NCBI RefSeq assembly: GCF_963082655.1
Contig: NC_081553.1
Coordinates: forward strand, 226,661,070-226,725,069
Direction: 5' to 3'
Source of the DNA: Stomoxys calcitrans
Lineage: Eukaryota > Arthropoda > Insecta > Diptera > Muscidae
Length of the DNA: 64,000 nucleotides
The notes below the pieces were generated by a model. The model was given only the letters and a program-made list of their open reading frames with translations. It ran no database searches and was not told the origin of the DNA. This document shows positions 44,400 to 57,096 of the stretch, one piece after another. Made by a program: the position numbers and the translations under genes. Position 1 is the stretch's first letter. Each line of letters opens with the position of its first letter.

Positions 44400-44930
44400 T
44401 CTACATCAATCCCCAACAAACGGATAATAAGAAGGTTCGGAATGACTCAATGGGACTCAAACTAAAGGTATTTATAAACGAAACACCATGCCATAAAAAT
44501 GGGACTAAGTCTCTGGGGGCCACCACTTTCCCAAAAATCCCTTTGCTCCACAAATCCAACCTACCCCCCAAAAGAACAAGCATTCCGATCGGAACTCGGT
44601 AGTAAGGTATTCCAAAGTAGAATACAAAATTATCATCCTAATTCGGGAAAAAGTGCTTGGCGTCCGCTTCACCCTTAATTAACCCCGCATACGAACATGT
44701 GGGGCGACCGGGACAATATGGGGCTTCAATATGATGAAATGTATCGATAAATAGAGTTCCAGTCTAATAGATATATGAGGGTCCAAGTGTCTGGGGACTG
44801 CTAAGAACTACATACGCATACGAACATGTGGGGCGACCGGGACAATATGGGGCTTCAATATGTTGAAAAGCATCGGTAAATAGAGTTCCAGTCTAATAGA
44901 TATATGAGGGTCCAAGTGTCTGGAACTTCA
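44400..44930. repeat. Worn family B fragment with a 125-bp tandem duplication
   Basis: GCATACGAACATGTGGGGCG to GAGGGTCCAAGTGTCTGG occurs twice (from 44687 and from 44812) with a few differences. 44930-45740 shows no feature I can name. Confidence 0.7.
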
Positions 44931-45741
44931 GCTGGCAAAATATCGATGGCACTATCGATATTTAATTTTTGGACTGAATATCGATTGATAACAAAAATTA
45001 ACAATCCGACTCTGAATTACGATACGTTGTCCTCAAGTCCTTAAATATTTAACTTCACTACACTGTGCGCTGTCACCTGCAATTCCACATATTGGCACAC
45101 GTCATTTTGCCTTTAACTTTCGGTATAATCTAATACTAAATTTGTGTACATGAATATGCGGGGATCGTTGAATATTAGGATGCTATGATGTAAATTTTTG
45201 TAGTGATGAAGTTTAGGTTTTGATGAAACAATTCGGAACACATGAATATAATTCCGTAGTCAAAATTTTTTAGATATTTTTTTAAGTTCTAATTTTAATA
45301 ATTCCAGTTAAATCTTTTTTATAGCATTCACTTTTTTAAGTCGTTTGCATGAATTACATTACACGCTATTGTCGATACAGGTTCCATAATCTGTCTCAAA
45401 CGTGGGCATTCATTCGCCAATTAATTATACATCTTAAAACTGCATACATTAGTCTTGATATAAACGTGTTGTGTTGTATACGACATTTAGAAATATTGAA
45501 GCTGATCACTAGGATTTTTTTTTTCATTATGAAATGTTGACACTACTCTACAACTCACCGAGCAAACAAACGCCAACGCAAATGAAGTGTTTATGAATGA
45601 AACCCAAAGAAACAAACGTTGAGCTTTTGGTTTTCTGTAATAAAATTCAAGGAAATAAAAAACGTTATTGAATCTTGGTAGTTGGTTGAGAAGTGTATAC
45701 ATAAATATATAGGTGGAGAATATCGTACATTAATATAGATA

Positions 45742-46526
45742 CAGTGCCACACATAAGTATTGGCACAACCATAAATTAACTTAAATTTAACTTGACTACT
45801 TTTTTTCAGCCTCGTCTCCCAGTTTACTAAAAAAAAATATTTTTCCGAAAGAACCGATGTTGTCACTTAACTAATGCAGACATTTTTGAAATTTCATTTA
45901 ACAAAAAAAAAAAAACGCAATTTCTTCCCACAAAAGTATTGGCACTAATTTTTGCCAGTTGGCAACTCTTTTGCACAAATATTGGTTCCTAAAATTGTCA
46001 TATAATTGTTTATATGACAGCTGTACCAGATTATGAACCAATTTAAATCATACTTAACATAGTTGTTGAAAGTGATACCAAAACACTACGTGTAAAATTT
46101 CAGTCAAATCGGACGAGAATTGCGCCCTCTACAGGCTCAAGAAGTCATGACCCAAGATCTGTTTATATGGCAGCTATATCAAAACATGGACCGATTTGGA
46201 CCATTTATAATCACAACCGACCTACACTAATAAGAAGTATTTGTACAAAATTTTAAGCGGATAGCTTTACTGACGGACGGTTGGACATGGCTAGATATAC
46301 TTAAAATGACAGATATAAATATAAGTGTGCCAATACTTGTGCGAAGAAATCGTGTAATTTTTTTGTTAAATAAAAAATTTAAAAAAAAAATTGGAATAAA
46401 AATTTCTGCATTAGTTAAGTAATGAGATGGGTTCTTTCGGAAAAATTTTTTTTTGAGTAGACGGGGCTGAAAAATAGTGGTCAAGTTAAAAATTGATGGT
46501 TGTGCCAATACTAATGTGTGTCACTG
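45742..46526. mobile_element. Tc1-like foldback with 200-bp arms and a satellite loop
   Basis: It starts CAGTGCCACACATAAGTATT and ends with the complement AGTATTGG...TGTGTGAC-CTG type end, flanked by TA (45740-45741 and 46527-46528). The arms (about 45742-45960 and 46320-46526) are long, diverged inverted repeats. The loop (about 46005-46320) is family A satellite, minus orientation, with GCCCTCTACAGGCTCAAGAAG. No transposase. Confidence 0.85.
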
Positions 46527-46529
46527 TAG

Positions 46530-47840
46530 GTTATGATAAATACTTTCATTGCCTATTTGAGGTAAGAAAATATTCGTAATATTCATAAATTCGATATATT
46601 GGTCTAAGACTCTTTAAATGTATCACAAACTGTTCCTCAGAACATCTATATAACCGTTGTTCATTAGTCATCAAAAGCTTCAAATATTCTTCATGACCCA
46701 CTCTTCTAAACCTGGACATGTGTTGTTATCCACTTATCACAAGAAATTGTGACACAGCAGCTGATGTGCTGTCATAACGTCAAAGATCAAATTGTCGAAT
46801 GTCATTTCAAGTAAGTAGCCAAACTGACATGTAAGTGCGCCACATTTTACCTCGACTTGGCCAATGGTCCATGTAGTAAAATCATTGAATCGTTCATTGT
46901 TTGTTAACCCGCATAGCCCGAGGCGTAAACATTTTAAAGATTTAAGGAAAAACTGGTTACAACAAATTTGGGCAAATATTTAATGAAACTCAAAAAAAAA
47001 AAAATAAATAAATAAACCTTTCGCTTGGAAAGATCAACAAACAATCCCACCATGAAATGACAACATTGTAAGTTGCCACAATAGTTGTTTCTCCTATACT
47101 CCAGGCTTTATGGATAAGCCCAGACAATGCGTGGTAGACTATGAATTTTTATGTTGTTAAGAAGAGAAGAAAAACAAAACAAAAGTTGTCTGGTTTTGTC
47201 CAAAAAACACCTAAAACAGAAGAATTATTTCTGACCGGTTTGTTAGATGATGATAGTGCGTGCGTATGTTTCCAAGCTAATGTGTGTGATGTTTGCAATG
47301 GACAAATATAGAGACTAGAGAGACTATCTTAAATACGTTTAAAATATGGATGACAGTTAATAGTAGATAGTAGGTTCTTAAAATATAGCTTAAAGTATGC
47401 TATTAGAATTGACCACATCGATAATCCTAAAATGACAAGATGGTAAGCTTCCAGATTTGTCTAACTAATAAACGTAAATTCAATGCTGCATCAAAGGAAA
47501 CCAAATTTCGTCTCTCAATACACATCATAATTCAAAGATGATATTTGAACAACAACAAAAATTTTCTATTAATTATTCTTTTAAATCATTCAAAAAGAAT
47601 ATTTTATTCAGCTAATAAGAACTTAAACACCCCGTTGAAACACATTTGTGTGAAAATCATTATATTCTCAAACTACAATGGCAATGTCTCCAAAATACAT
47701 TTTCAAATAGTGGAAAATGAGAATACATAAGTAAGAGGCAGCTCAGTTATTAATGTCATTAAACTCATGCTTGATGAAGCCATTGTGATAAGATCTCATG
47801 CTACTCTAATGGCATGCCAAAGAACACAAAGCATACCCTT
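46530..47840. other. Region without recognised genes
   Basis: AT-rich sequence with short open frames only. I see no repeat family shared with the rest of the window and no conserved motif. Confidence 0.3.
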
Positions 47841-48610
47841 TCTTCTCGTACTCTCACCACTAATACTCCCACCTATGGCTTTACATTCACACAAATAACG
47901 AATGCTTTAGTAAAAAGCAACAACAATTGGCTGTGTTTCAGCTTCTTCTTTAATTGAGAATTAATTCCTCATTTTCATGGATTTTTTTCGGAAAATTAAT
48001 TTTCATATATATTTTGAATATCTCTGAAAAAATCCTTTCAGACGTGTGGCCGTAATATGTACCACAAATTCGCTTTTATAAAAACCAACTACTGCTTATA
48101 AACTGTAGTTATAAAATTGTTTGTATTGTTGTGCGTTTCGCAAAACATATACAAACAACAACAAAAAATGCAAATGAATTGCATGCCAAAGTCGAGCCTA
48201 AAGGAATGGGATGACCTACATGCCAAGTGGGGCCACGCATATCACACCGCTACATCACCCTCACCTAAATAGTGGTACTCTTTCTCTCGCATCAATTGTT
48301 TCTCTTACTCTCACCACTAATACTCCCATCTTTGGTTTTGCATTTACACCTATAACGAATGCTTTAGAAAAAAACCAACAACAATTTGATGTGCTGTGTT
48401 TTTGTGCTTCTTCTTCTTTTATTGAAAAATAATTCCTCATTTTCAAGGCTTTTCTTTAAGGAAAATTAATTTTGACATATATTCGTCACTTCTCCTGAAA
48501 AATATCTTTCGATTGATAGCAATTTTATTACAATCCATTAAGATGCAATATGTATCGTTCGGCCGTAATATGTACCACAAAATCGCCTTAATAAAACCAT
48601 TGGCCATTTA
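47840..48610 (+). repeat. Diverged tandem duplication of about 430 bp
   Basis: CTCACCACTAATACTCCCA...ATAACGAATGCTTTAG...GGCCGTAATATGTACCACAAA occurs at about 47850-48080 and again at about 48305-48600, with indels. It is not coding in either copy. Confidence 0.7.
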
Positions 48611-48820
48611 TAATATATATGTGTTTGGAAAGCCGAAAAACAAAATATTGGGCCTAGGTTGCAACTTTGTATTTAGAAATGATCTGGTAAAGTTGTCGAT
48701 AGTTGTAGTGTTTAAAGGCCGTAGAACAAATGTATTATAAATGCAAATAGGCAATTATGCTTATTACAAAACGTAGCATTTGAAATTTTAAACAAAATAA
48801 TATTATTAACAATGAAGACA

Positions 48821-48961
48821 AATACAACGCCTTCGTTGGCTAGGTCATGTTGTCAGAATGGATGAAGAAGCTCCAGCAAAGATGCGCGATGGAAAAATCA
48901 AGTGATTCTACGTTCGGCTAGTTGAACAAATGATCTGTCCAAGCCAATTAAAGTAAGTAAG
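48821..48961 (+). mobile_element. 5'-truncated LINE tail with 14-bp target duplication
   Basis: Bounded by TAACAATGAAGACA (48807-48820 and 48962-48975). It encodes RLRWLGHVVRMDEEAPAKMR, a motif found at the C-terminus of some RTE- and CR1-like reverse transcriptases, and ends in an AAGTAAGTAAG tail. It sits immediately 5' of another RT relic. Confidence 0.8.
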
Positions 48962-49019
48962 TAACAATGAAGACATTGATGTGAGGTAGGGACTGGCGCG
49001 GGAGAATTTCATGCATACT

Positions 49020-49790
49020 TTGCGGATACAACATGCTTATGTATGCAGACGATATTGTCCTGCTTTCGGACTCACCGACGAAACTTTAGTCTATGATTGA
49101 TGCTCCATACGCATATTGCTCTTTATGGGGTCTAAGTTTAAACCTGACCAAATCTAAGATTGTTGTTTTCAGAAAAGGACCCAGGATCTGTAGCAGTCTG
49201 TCTTGGGCCCATAGAGGTCGTAAATGAGTACAAATATCTCGGCATGAATCTTACGTATAACCTTTTCTTTGTAAAGCATCTTTCAAACAAACTACAATCT
49301 GCAAAAATGGCTATTAATTCTACATGACTACGCTACATTCACAACGGAAGAATTAGCATTTTGAATAAGGTGAAGATATTTAATATCGCTGTCAAGTCTA
49401 TATTGTTTTACGGCGATCAGGTGTGGGGACATGTTAGCTGTGAGCAAGTAGAGAGACTATTCAGGTTCTTCATAAAAAAAGGTACTATACTTACCAAGTA
49501 ATACGCCTAACTATATGTTGCATATCGAAACGGGGCTACCAAGTATGTTTTTGGAGACCCTCAGGATGCACTTTAATTATATGAGCAAGTTACTTGCAAT
49601 GTCTAGCGATAGATTACCCCCACTGCTGGCTGAGGAGACTATAGATGCCGGGGTTTACTGAACAAGGAGCTGGTTAGATTTAGGTGCTGAACTAAGTATT
49701 GAAGTTGATTTTAGTCTTAGAGGTCGGGATCGAGCGTTAAGGCACGATAGTATTTTGTGCGACCTTATGGGGCGTAAAAAAGGTCTTGAA
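49020..49790 (+). pseudogene. LINE reverse transcriptase C-terminal relic
   Basis: The sequence MLMYADDIVLLSDSPTK (49030-49085) holds the catalytic YADD block. YCSLWGLSLNLTKSKIVVF follows, then NEYKYLGMNLTYNLFF, AVKSILFYGDQVWGH and a downstream thumb/C-terminal region to RGRDRALRHDSILCDLMG. About six stops or frameshifts interrupt it. It is too diverged from the Manf-intron LINE to be the same family. Confidence 0.8.
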
Positions 49791-49799
49791 TGAGAACAG

Positions 49800-50560
49800 G
49801 ACTCTGGCCTTACAATACCACGGCCCTTAACCACATCTTAAATATGATGTCCCTCTATACTTTCGAGATGGCAACTCCCAGAAATTTATAAGTTTAATTT
49901 TTCAAGTCAGAGGTGGTCTGCTTGGTGCCTCCACAATCGGTTGTGCAAAATTTTAGAGTCCTAGCTGCTTCATGTGATTTGTTGCCTCCAAAAACCCCTC
50001 ATTGGGCCCATAGTGCAATGGAACAATACAATTAACCATCGTATCGATCACTGTAAATGTGAAATAATTGTCAATAGGCAGACAAACCAAAACAATCAAA
50101 TAAAAACAAACAGCTACAGTTGTACTGCAAAAATTTGTTATTTCAGCTGAATTATCTTTTGTGGCACAAAATGACAAAATTTTCTTTGCTACCATAGCCA
50201 GTGAGTGGTATTGGAAAAAATGTCAAATGTAATTAAAATCGTACACTGGCATAAACCAAAAATACAAAACAACAAATAAATCGAGTGCCGAAAAACACGA
50301 TCCAATCTAATCTTATTGTTTGGCGGCACGCTTGACTCGACATTGTGGGAAGTAGAGCGAGCATTTGCTATCCAAAGCACACAGTGATAGAAAGTAATTT
50401 TTTGGAAATAATAAACTTCTGAAAATTGTTTTTACAATAACTACAAATGGACTTCTGTTGTGGGATATTTGGCGAAATAAAACGAAAAAATTGCTCTTGA
50501 GATATGCTGATCCAGAAACGAAAGTTCGTAATTTCGTTTAATGTAGAAGATTAATGGGCG
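49800..50560. other. Region without recognised genes
   Basis: Two short minus-strand frames (49953-50195 and 50189-50380) have no recognisable motif. Otherwise AT-rich sequence. Confidence 0.3.
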
Positions 50561-50980
50561 AACATAAACATGGACCCTATCAGGGTCGGATATCGGATGT
50601 CTTAATGGAACTCACAGTTTCATACATCAACCAAACCGGATTATAAATGCGCCATTAATTGGTTTGAGACACTAACTCGGAAGATATGGTGGCTATATCT
50701 CAATATGGACCGATCTGGACTAAATTCGGTTTGGATGTTGACGGGCCTAAAGAAACTCACTGTTATAAATTTCGATTTTTGGTTTTAAATGAGACTTAAG
50801 ACCTTAATTCGGTCGTTCTAATGATCCTTATTGGGTCCTTCGTTCTATAATTTAAAATTTCAGCGAAATCGTGCATGAAATGCGTCTGGTATAGGCATAA
50901 GACCCTAATCGGGAGATCGGTCTATATGGCTGCTATGTCCAAATATGATCAGCCAATTTAAGTTCATTGTGATAACACAG
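50560..50980 (-). repeat. Worn family A fragment
   Basis: GGATTATAAATGCGCCATTAATTGG, CTATATCTCAATATGGACCG and CGGGAGATCGGTCTATATGG motifs show two or three diverged units. ATACC/GGTAT-rich sequence follows at 51060-51200. Confidence 0.6.
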
Positions 50981-51211
50981 TAGCGACAGACCAAAGCTTC
51001 GTTGCGAATCGAACCACGACCCAAAAACGTTACCAACTCGGCTACCAGGCCGACTCAACTCTTTGGTACTAACGCCAATAAGTATTGAAATCTATACCTG
51101 TTTAGCAATAAATTTAACACCAAACGGTACTCATCGTATTATATGTATTTTATATATACCAGGCCGTATTTCGATACCGTATGGCATCAAACTATTCACG
51201 TTCGGCATCTA

Positions 51212-52830
51212 TTTTTATACCCACCACTGAAGGTCGGGGATATATTCATTTTGTCATTCCGTTTGCAACACATCGAAATATCCATTTCCGACCCTATAAA
51301 GTATATATATTATTGATAAGCGTAAAAATCTAAGACAATCTAGCCATGTCCGTCGTCTATCCGTCTGTCTGTTGAAATCATGCTACACCCTTTAAAAATA
51401 GAGATATTGAGCTGAAACTTTGCACAGATTCTTTTTTGTCCATAAGCAGATTAAGTTCGAAGATGGGCTATATCGGACTATAGTTTGATATAGCATCCAT
51501 ATAAACCGATCCGCCGATTTAGGGTCTTAGGCCCATAAATGCCAAATTTATTGTCCGATTTTGCCCAAAATTTGGGACAGCGAGTTGTGTTAGGCCCTTC
51601 GACATTCTTCGTCAATTTGTCACAGATAGGTCCAGATTTGGATATAGCTGCTATATAGACCGATCTCTCGATTTAAGGGTTTGGGCCCATAAAAGGCGCA
51701 TTTATTGTCCGATTTTGCCAAAGTTTAGGACTGCGTGTTGTGTTAGGCCCTTCGACATCCTTCTTCAATTTGGACCAGATCGGTCCAGATTTGGATATAG
51801 CTGCCATATAGACCTACCTCTAGATTTAAGGTATTGCGCCCATACAAGGCGCATTTATTATCCGATTTTGCTGAAAAATGGGACAGGGAGTTGTGTTAGG
51901 CCCTTTCGACATCCTTCTTCAATTTGGCCTAGATCGGTGCAGATTTGGATATAGCTGCCATATAGACCGATCTCTCGATTTAAGGTTTTGGAGCTATAAA
52001 AGGCGCTTTTATTGTCCGATGTCGCCGAAATTCGGGACAGTGAGTTGTGTTGGGCCCTTCGACATTTTTCTTCTATCTGGCTCAGATCGGTCCAGATTTG
52101 GATATAGCTGCCATATAGACCGATCTCTCGATTTAAGGTTTTGGGGCCATAAAAGGCGCATTTACCGTCCGATTTCGCCGAAATTCGGGACAGTGAGTTA
52201 AGTCCCTCGACATATTTCTGCAACTTGGTTTAGGTCGATCCAGATTTGCATATAGCTGCCATTGGACCGATCTGTCAATTTAAGGTTTTGGGCCCATAAA
52301 AGACGCATTTTTTGTACGATTTTGCCAAAATTTAGGACAGCGAGTTGTGTTAGGCCCTTCGACATTTTTCTTCTATTTGGCTCAGATTGGTCCAGATTTG
52401 GATATAGCTACCATATAGATCGATCTCTCGATTTAAGGTTTGGGGCCATAAAAGGCGCATTTATTGTCCGATGTCGCCGAAATTTGGGACAGTGAGTAAA
52501 GTTAAGCCCCTCGCCATATTTCTGCAATTTGGCCTAGGTCGATCAAGATTTGCATTTACCTGCCATATAGACCGATCTCTCGATTTAAGGTTTTGGGTCC
52601 ATAAAAGGCGCATTTATTGTCCGATGTCGCCGAAATTTGGGACAGTTAGTTGTGTTGGGCCCTTCGAAGTTCTTTTTCAATTTGGCTCAGATCTGTCCAG
52701 ATTTAATTATAGCTGCCATATAGACCGATCTCTCGATTTAAGGTTTTGGGGCCATATAAGGCGCGTTTATTATCCGAATTGGGTGAAATTTGGGACAGTG
52801 AGTAGTTGCTCTTCGACTCGTTTATTTTAT
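51212..52830 (+). repeat. Family A array of about ten units
   Basis: Head TTTTTATACCCACCACTGAAGG, TCCGACCCTATAAAGTATAT, AGCCATGTCCGTC. Units of 150-155 bp (GATATAGCTGCCATATAGAC, CGATCTCTCGATTTAAGG, CATAAAAGGCGCATTTATTG). The unit length is near a multiple of three, which leaves chance open frames of about 100 codons on both strands. Confidence 0.85.
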
Positions 52831-52839
52831 CATTAAAAT

Positions 52840-54330
52840 CTATATCTGTTCAGATTAGGTTAGATTAAAAATAAAAAAAATATTTATTCAAAACTAGTAG
52901 TCTGGTAAAAATTTCTTTAAATAACTTTCAATTGACAAAATAACTCATATTCCAGTATTAAAACACTGTGCAACTTGTTTACTGAATATTTAAATCGTCA
53001 AAGGATTGTATAAAACAATTGTTTGCACATATTGAAATTGAACACACCAATTGAATCTTGATGTATCTATCCGCAATCATTGCACTATGTAATTTTGTTA
53101 TCCCAATGCCTATTCAAATCATGGCCCATTTGTATTAGCTATGATCCATTTCTTGTGGCCATTCGCTTTAGAATTTCATTGTGTGTTGATTTCATTGTAA
53201 TCGTTTTATGTTGACTAGGGGAATTATGTATTTCCCAACACTTTAATGTTTGCCCATAACAAACGGCAAGGTTTTTTTTTTGGCTTTTATTTACTCTGTC
53301 TGATATGGATGTGTTATTGGCCACATGTCACTTAATTGTACCGAACGAACGTTTGTTGTTTATCAAAAATAATCTAGTATTGTGTTTTTTTTTTGTTTAA
53401 AGTTTCAAACGGAAACTGTTGTCTATGGATTTGCTAGAGGATTATGGATAAAATTCAATTTAGATATTTAAGAAAAAAGAAAGAATCAAAATATGTTTGG
53501 AAACTTTTGGATTACATATTAAAAAGTTTTTATGCTTTTCCATAAGGAAATTTTATTGTTTGTATACACTCAGAGAAAAAAATACAGATAAACATAGGAA
53601 ACCTTTCACTGGATCTTTTTTTAAATTATTATTTATTTTATAGTATTATTTTCTGAAAAATTGTTGTTGTCACGTTATTAAACCACTCAGAAGGTTTTCA
53701 GAAATCTTAGTTCACAATGTTTTCAGAACAATTTTATGAACATTTTATTGCTTTGTAAAATAGTCGATTTTTGATGACAACATTTTCCCCTAAAAATTAC
53801 TTTTGTTAGGTAAAAAATTGTATTCAACCATTTCCATTTTCCAATAAATTGTCTTTGGAAACTAAATTGGTATACCTCTTACCCATTACGAGCTAACAAT
53901 AGATCTAATTTGGACATTTTTCTATTAATTCCACGCTAATGTCTTAATACAGTCTAATACTTATGCATATTTTGAGTGTATGTTTTTTTCACGGAATAAA
54001 TTTGATTACATTTTTTAACTAAAAATCTGGTTTGATTAAGATTCGAACATAATTTGGAAGACCCTTATAAACACATGCCGCTTTTTTATTTGGCATGATG
54101 TAAAGGCAATCTCGTATTTTTGACAAGATTTGCTCTATAAAAATTAACATATTTTTTGATTTTCTATGACATTATGTCATACAAACTCAGGTTGTTGAAC
54201 TGGTGGGCTGTAGTCATTGTCATGGACGTAGCTTGTCTCTCTCAAAGTATCATACGATTTTTATCTCGTAAATAATAAAACAGTAGCAAAATGTATTTAC
54301 TTTGATTTATTGATATGTTCAAGACATTTT
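52840..54330. other. AT-rich region without recognised genes
   Basis: Only short open frames and poly-A/T tracts. A 61-codon frame at 53139-53324 has no motif. Nothing else supported. Confidence 0.3.
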
Positions 54331-54336
54331 AAGATA

Positions 54337-54571
54337 TGGGTTGCCCAAAAATTAATTGCAGATTTTTCATATAGTCGGCGTTGAAAAATTTTTTCACAGC
54401 TTGTGACTCTGTTATTGCATTCTTTCTTCTGTCAGTTATCAGCTGCTACTTTTAGCTTGCTTTAGAAAAAAAAGTGTAAAAAAGTATATTTGATTAAAGT
54501 TTATTCTAAGTTTTATTAAAAATGCATTTACTTTCTTTTAAAAAATCCGCAATTACGTTTTGGGCAACCAA
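54337..54571 (-). mobile_element. Mariner MITE, copy 3
   Basis: Flanked by TA (54335-54336 and 54572-54573). Ends TGGGTTGCCCAAAAATTAAT and ATTACGTTTTGGGCAACCA carry a few changes. The interior matches the other two copies. Confidence 0.9.
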
Positions 54572-54909
54572 TAGAAGGATGGGTGATGTAGGTGTAGGGT
54601 ATGTAAAGGAAATAAACCGACTAAAAGCGAGAATATTTTTAGTACATTTTACCTGAGGAAAAATAAATCCTTGCTAAGGTAAGACAAAAATCTATCTCGT
54701 ACTTTGTTAAAATTGCGAACTAGCAGTACTTTGAAATAAAATAACATCATCAGGACAAGCCATGGCTGTCTCATGTTACACGTCAGAAATGCGTGGTATG
54801 TATATCTAATAACATGTTATGATAAAAAAAAGATGCCATAAAGTTCGTAGCACCAATTATTATGGGATTTGTTTGCAAATAATTTTTACCAGGCATGTTA
54901 TTTTTATAA

Positions 54910-55110
54910 TTTTTATACCCTCCACCATAGGATGGGCGAGTATTTCATTTGTAACTCATCAAAATATTGATCTGAGAAATAATAAGTAAAAGCGTGCTAA
55001 GATCGGCCGGGCCAAATCTTATACCCTCAAGTATGGATCGCATTTGTTAAGTGCTTTGCCTGGTACTTCTTTATAGACAAAACAAGAGGCATATTCGGGA
55101 GATATATGAG
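54910..55110. repeat. Family A head and inverted tail fragment
   Basis: TTTTTATACCCTCCACCATAGGATGG at 54911 is followed within 70 bp by a minus-oriented tail (AAGTAAAAGCGTGCTAAGATCGGCCGGG). A deletion of most of an element, or two abutting elements, would explain it. Confidence 0.7.
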
Positions 55111-55569
55111 AGTATAATGAACGAATAGTAATCATTCGCACCCAGGTACAATAAATTGAATAAAGAAAGTATTTGGTACGTGCTATCTAAGAGTTCTTCG
55201 CCTGTGTGCATTCACGATTATTTTTTTTTTTTTTTTGGTTGGCAGTTACGCTATGGCAATGTAGATCAACAAAACGAATAATCGAATATGGAGTATTATG
55301 CACCTTAAGGAATTTCTAAACAATAACCGTAGATATACCACGCATTTCTTACATACAATATGAGGACCCATGCTCTGGAGATGTAATTCTATTTTAAAGT
55401 ACTGCTTTGACGTAACTTTGTCCGATTTAGATTTTTTATGGTCTTGATCTTGATCCTAAATCTCTTCCAACGGACCTATGGTATGACCGGAATGCAGCAT
55501 ACATATCAGTCAGCAGTAAAGTGTCAAGCAAAGAAGTTTTGTTGGGAAAAAAGAAAGAAAGAAAGGAGG

Positions 55570-55995
55570 AAGAAGGGTCTGACCCGACTGATTTAGATAT
55601 AGCTGCCATATATGTATATCGCCCGATTTTCACTTTTAGCGCTAGCGCATTTATTGACCAATCTTCCCAAAATTTTGCATAATGCTTTCCTTGACGATAT
55701 CTAACACAATATCTATGAAGTTTGGTTGAAATCGGTTCAGATTTAGATATAGCTTCCATATAATATTAAAATTTACGGTAATTTGCAATAATTTTGTCAT
55801 TTGTCAACCATAGTTATAACAGTTTGAACATATTTACTCGAAATTGAATACGACTGGTTAAATAATTTATCTAAAAACATCCGCCGATGTACATCAAAAA
55901 TTAGTTCAGAATTAGATATGGCTTCCATTTTGTTCTTATAGGGTAGGTGTAGGGTATTATACAGCGGCACCGCCCGAATTTTTGCCTTACCTTAT
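55570..55995 (+). repeat. Family A subtype C fragment with hairpin tail
   Basis: Two units (GATTTAGATATAGCTGCCATATATG, CCCAAAATTTTGCATAATGC) and the tail GGGTAGGTGTAGGGTATTATACAGCGGCACCGCCCG then TTTTTGCCTTACC. 55995-57095 has a (GA)n run near 56417 and no recognised gene. Confidence 0.7.
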
Positions 55996-57096
55996 TTTAT
56001 GGTAGACCTTTGTAGCTACATATATTTGTAAAGTTAATTTCTTTACTAATCTATTTGTTAATTGAACATTTCCTCAACCTTGAAAAGAAAAACAACAAAA
56101 CACAAAAGAAAACCACAAAAACTGAACTTGTCCATCTGTTTGTCCATATCTCTTTCCCCCCTATTTTGTCAATCCATTAAAAACCATTTGAGATGTCCCA
56201 CACACCTTAAAATGTGAGCATTCTGAAAACAACGTCTTCAACGTCTGGCGGCAGCAAACAGAAATCATCAACCATGTCAGCAACTCGCGAATAGACGATG
56301 AGGGTGCGTGAGAAATGATAATAGACATGTTTTCTTTAAGAGATTTTCAAAACATTAAAAAAATAGTCCCCCATGCCAAATACCAAAGCTAGACGCCACC
56401 CCTCATCATTGGGACAGAGAGAGAGAGAGAGACACATCAAGCATGACTATTTGTTTTTAATGAAGTGTTATGTCAGAGGTTAATGACGTTGGAGGAACTT
56501 TGTTGCTTAGTAAAATATATATAAAGCTCTTAAATTTAACGGCTGCCATACTTCACCATGAGTATAGGAAAAGGAAACAATTTTATTTTATTTTCAAAAC
56601 TTCAATGCCAATAAATTAATCTTTTAATTTGTCGTCTAATGGTGGGCTACGTAAAATCACATCACAAGAAAATTGAGTCACATAATTTAAAATAAATTAC
56701 ATTTTTTGTAATAAAAAAAAACACAAAATAAAAATAAATTAAATTTACCACCAAATAAATTCGAATCTTATGGTCTGCATTGTAATGCCATGGGCTTTTA
56801 ATGTTCAACGTCCATGCAAATGGGGCTACAAGAGTTTTCTTTATGAGCATGTTTTTCTGTTTTATTTGAAATTTTATAGTATTCTTGGCCTTGATTCTTT
56901 TTTATGTTTTTAATATGGAAAAATATGAGCGGTTTCCCTAGAATTGCTTGTAAATGTTGTGTTATTTTCCACTTGAATAAACGAAAATAATAATTCAAAA
57001 CGTAGAAGATTATATTTTTTTCTAATAGACCAAAACACAGGTTTTAATAAGAAAGCTTTTTTCCTCTTATCAGTATACGCTTTTAAAAAACAATGT

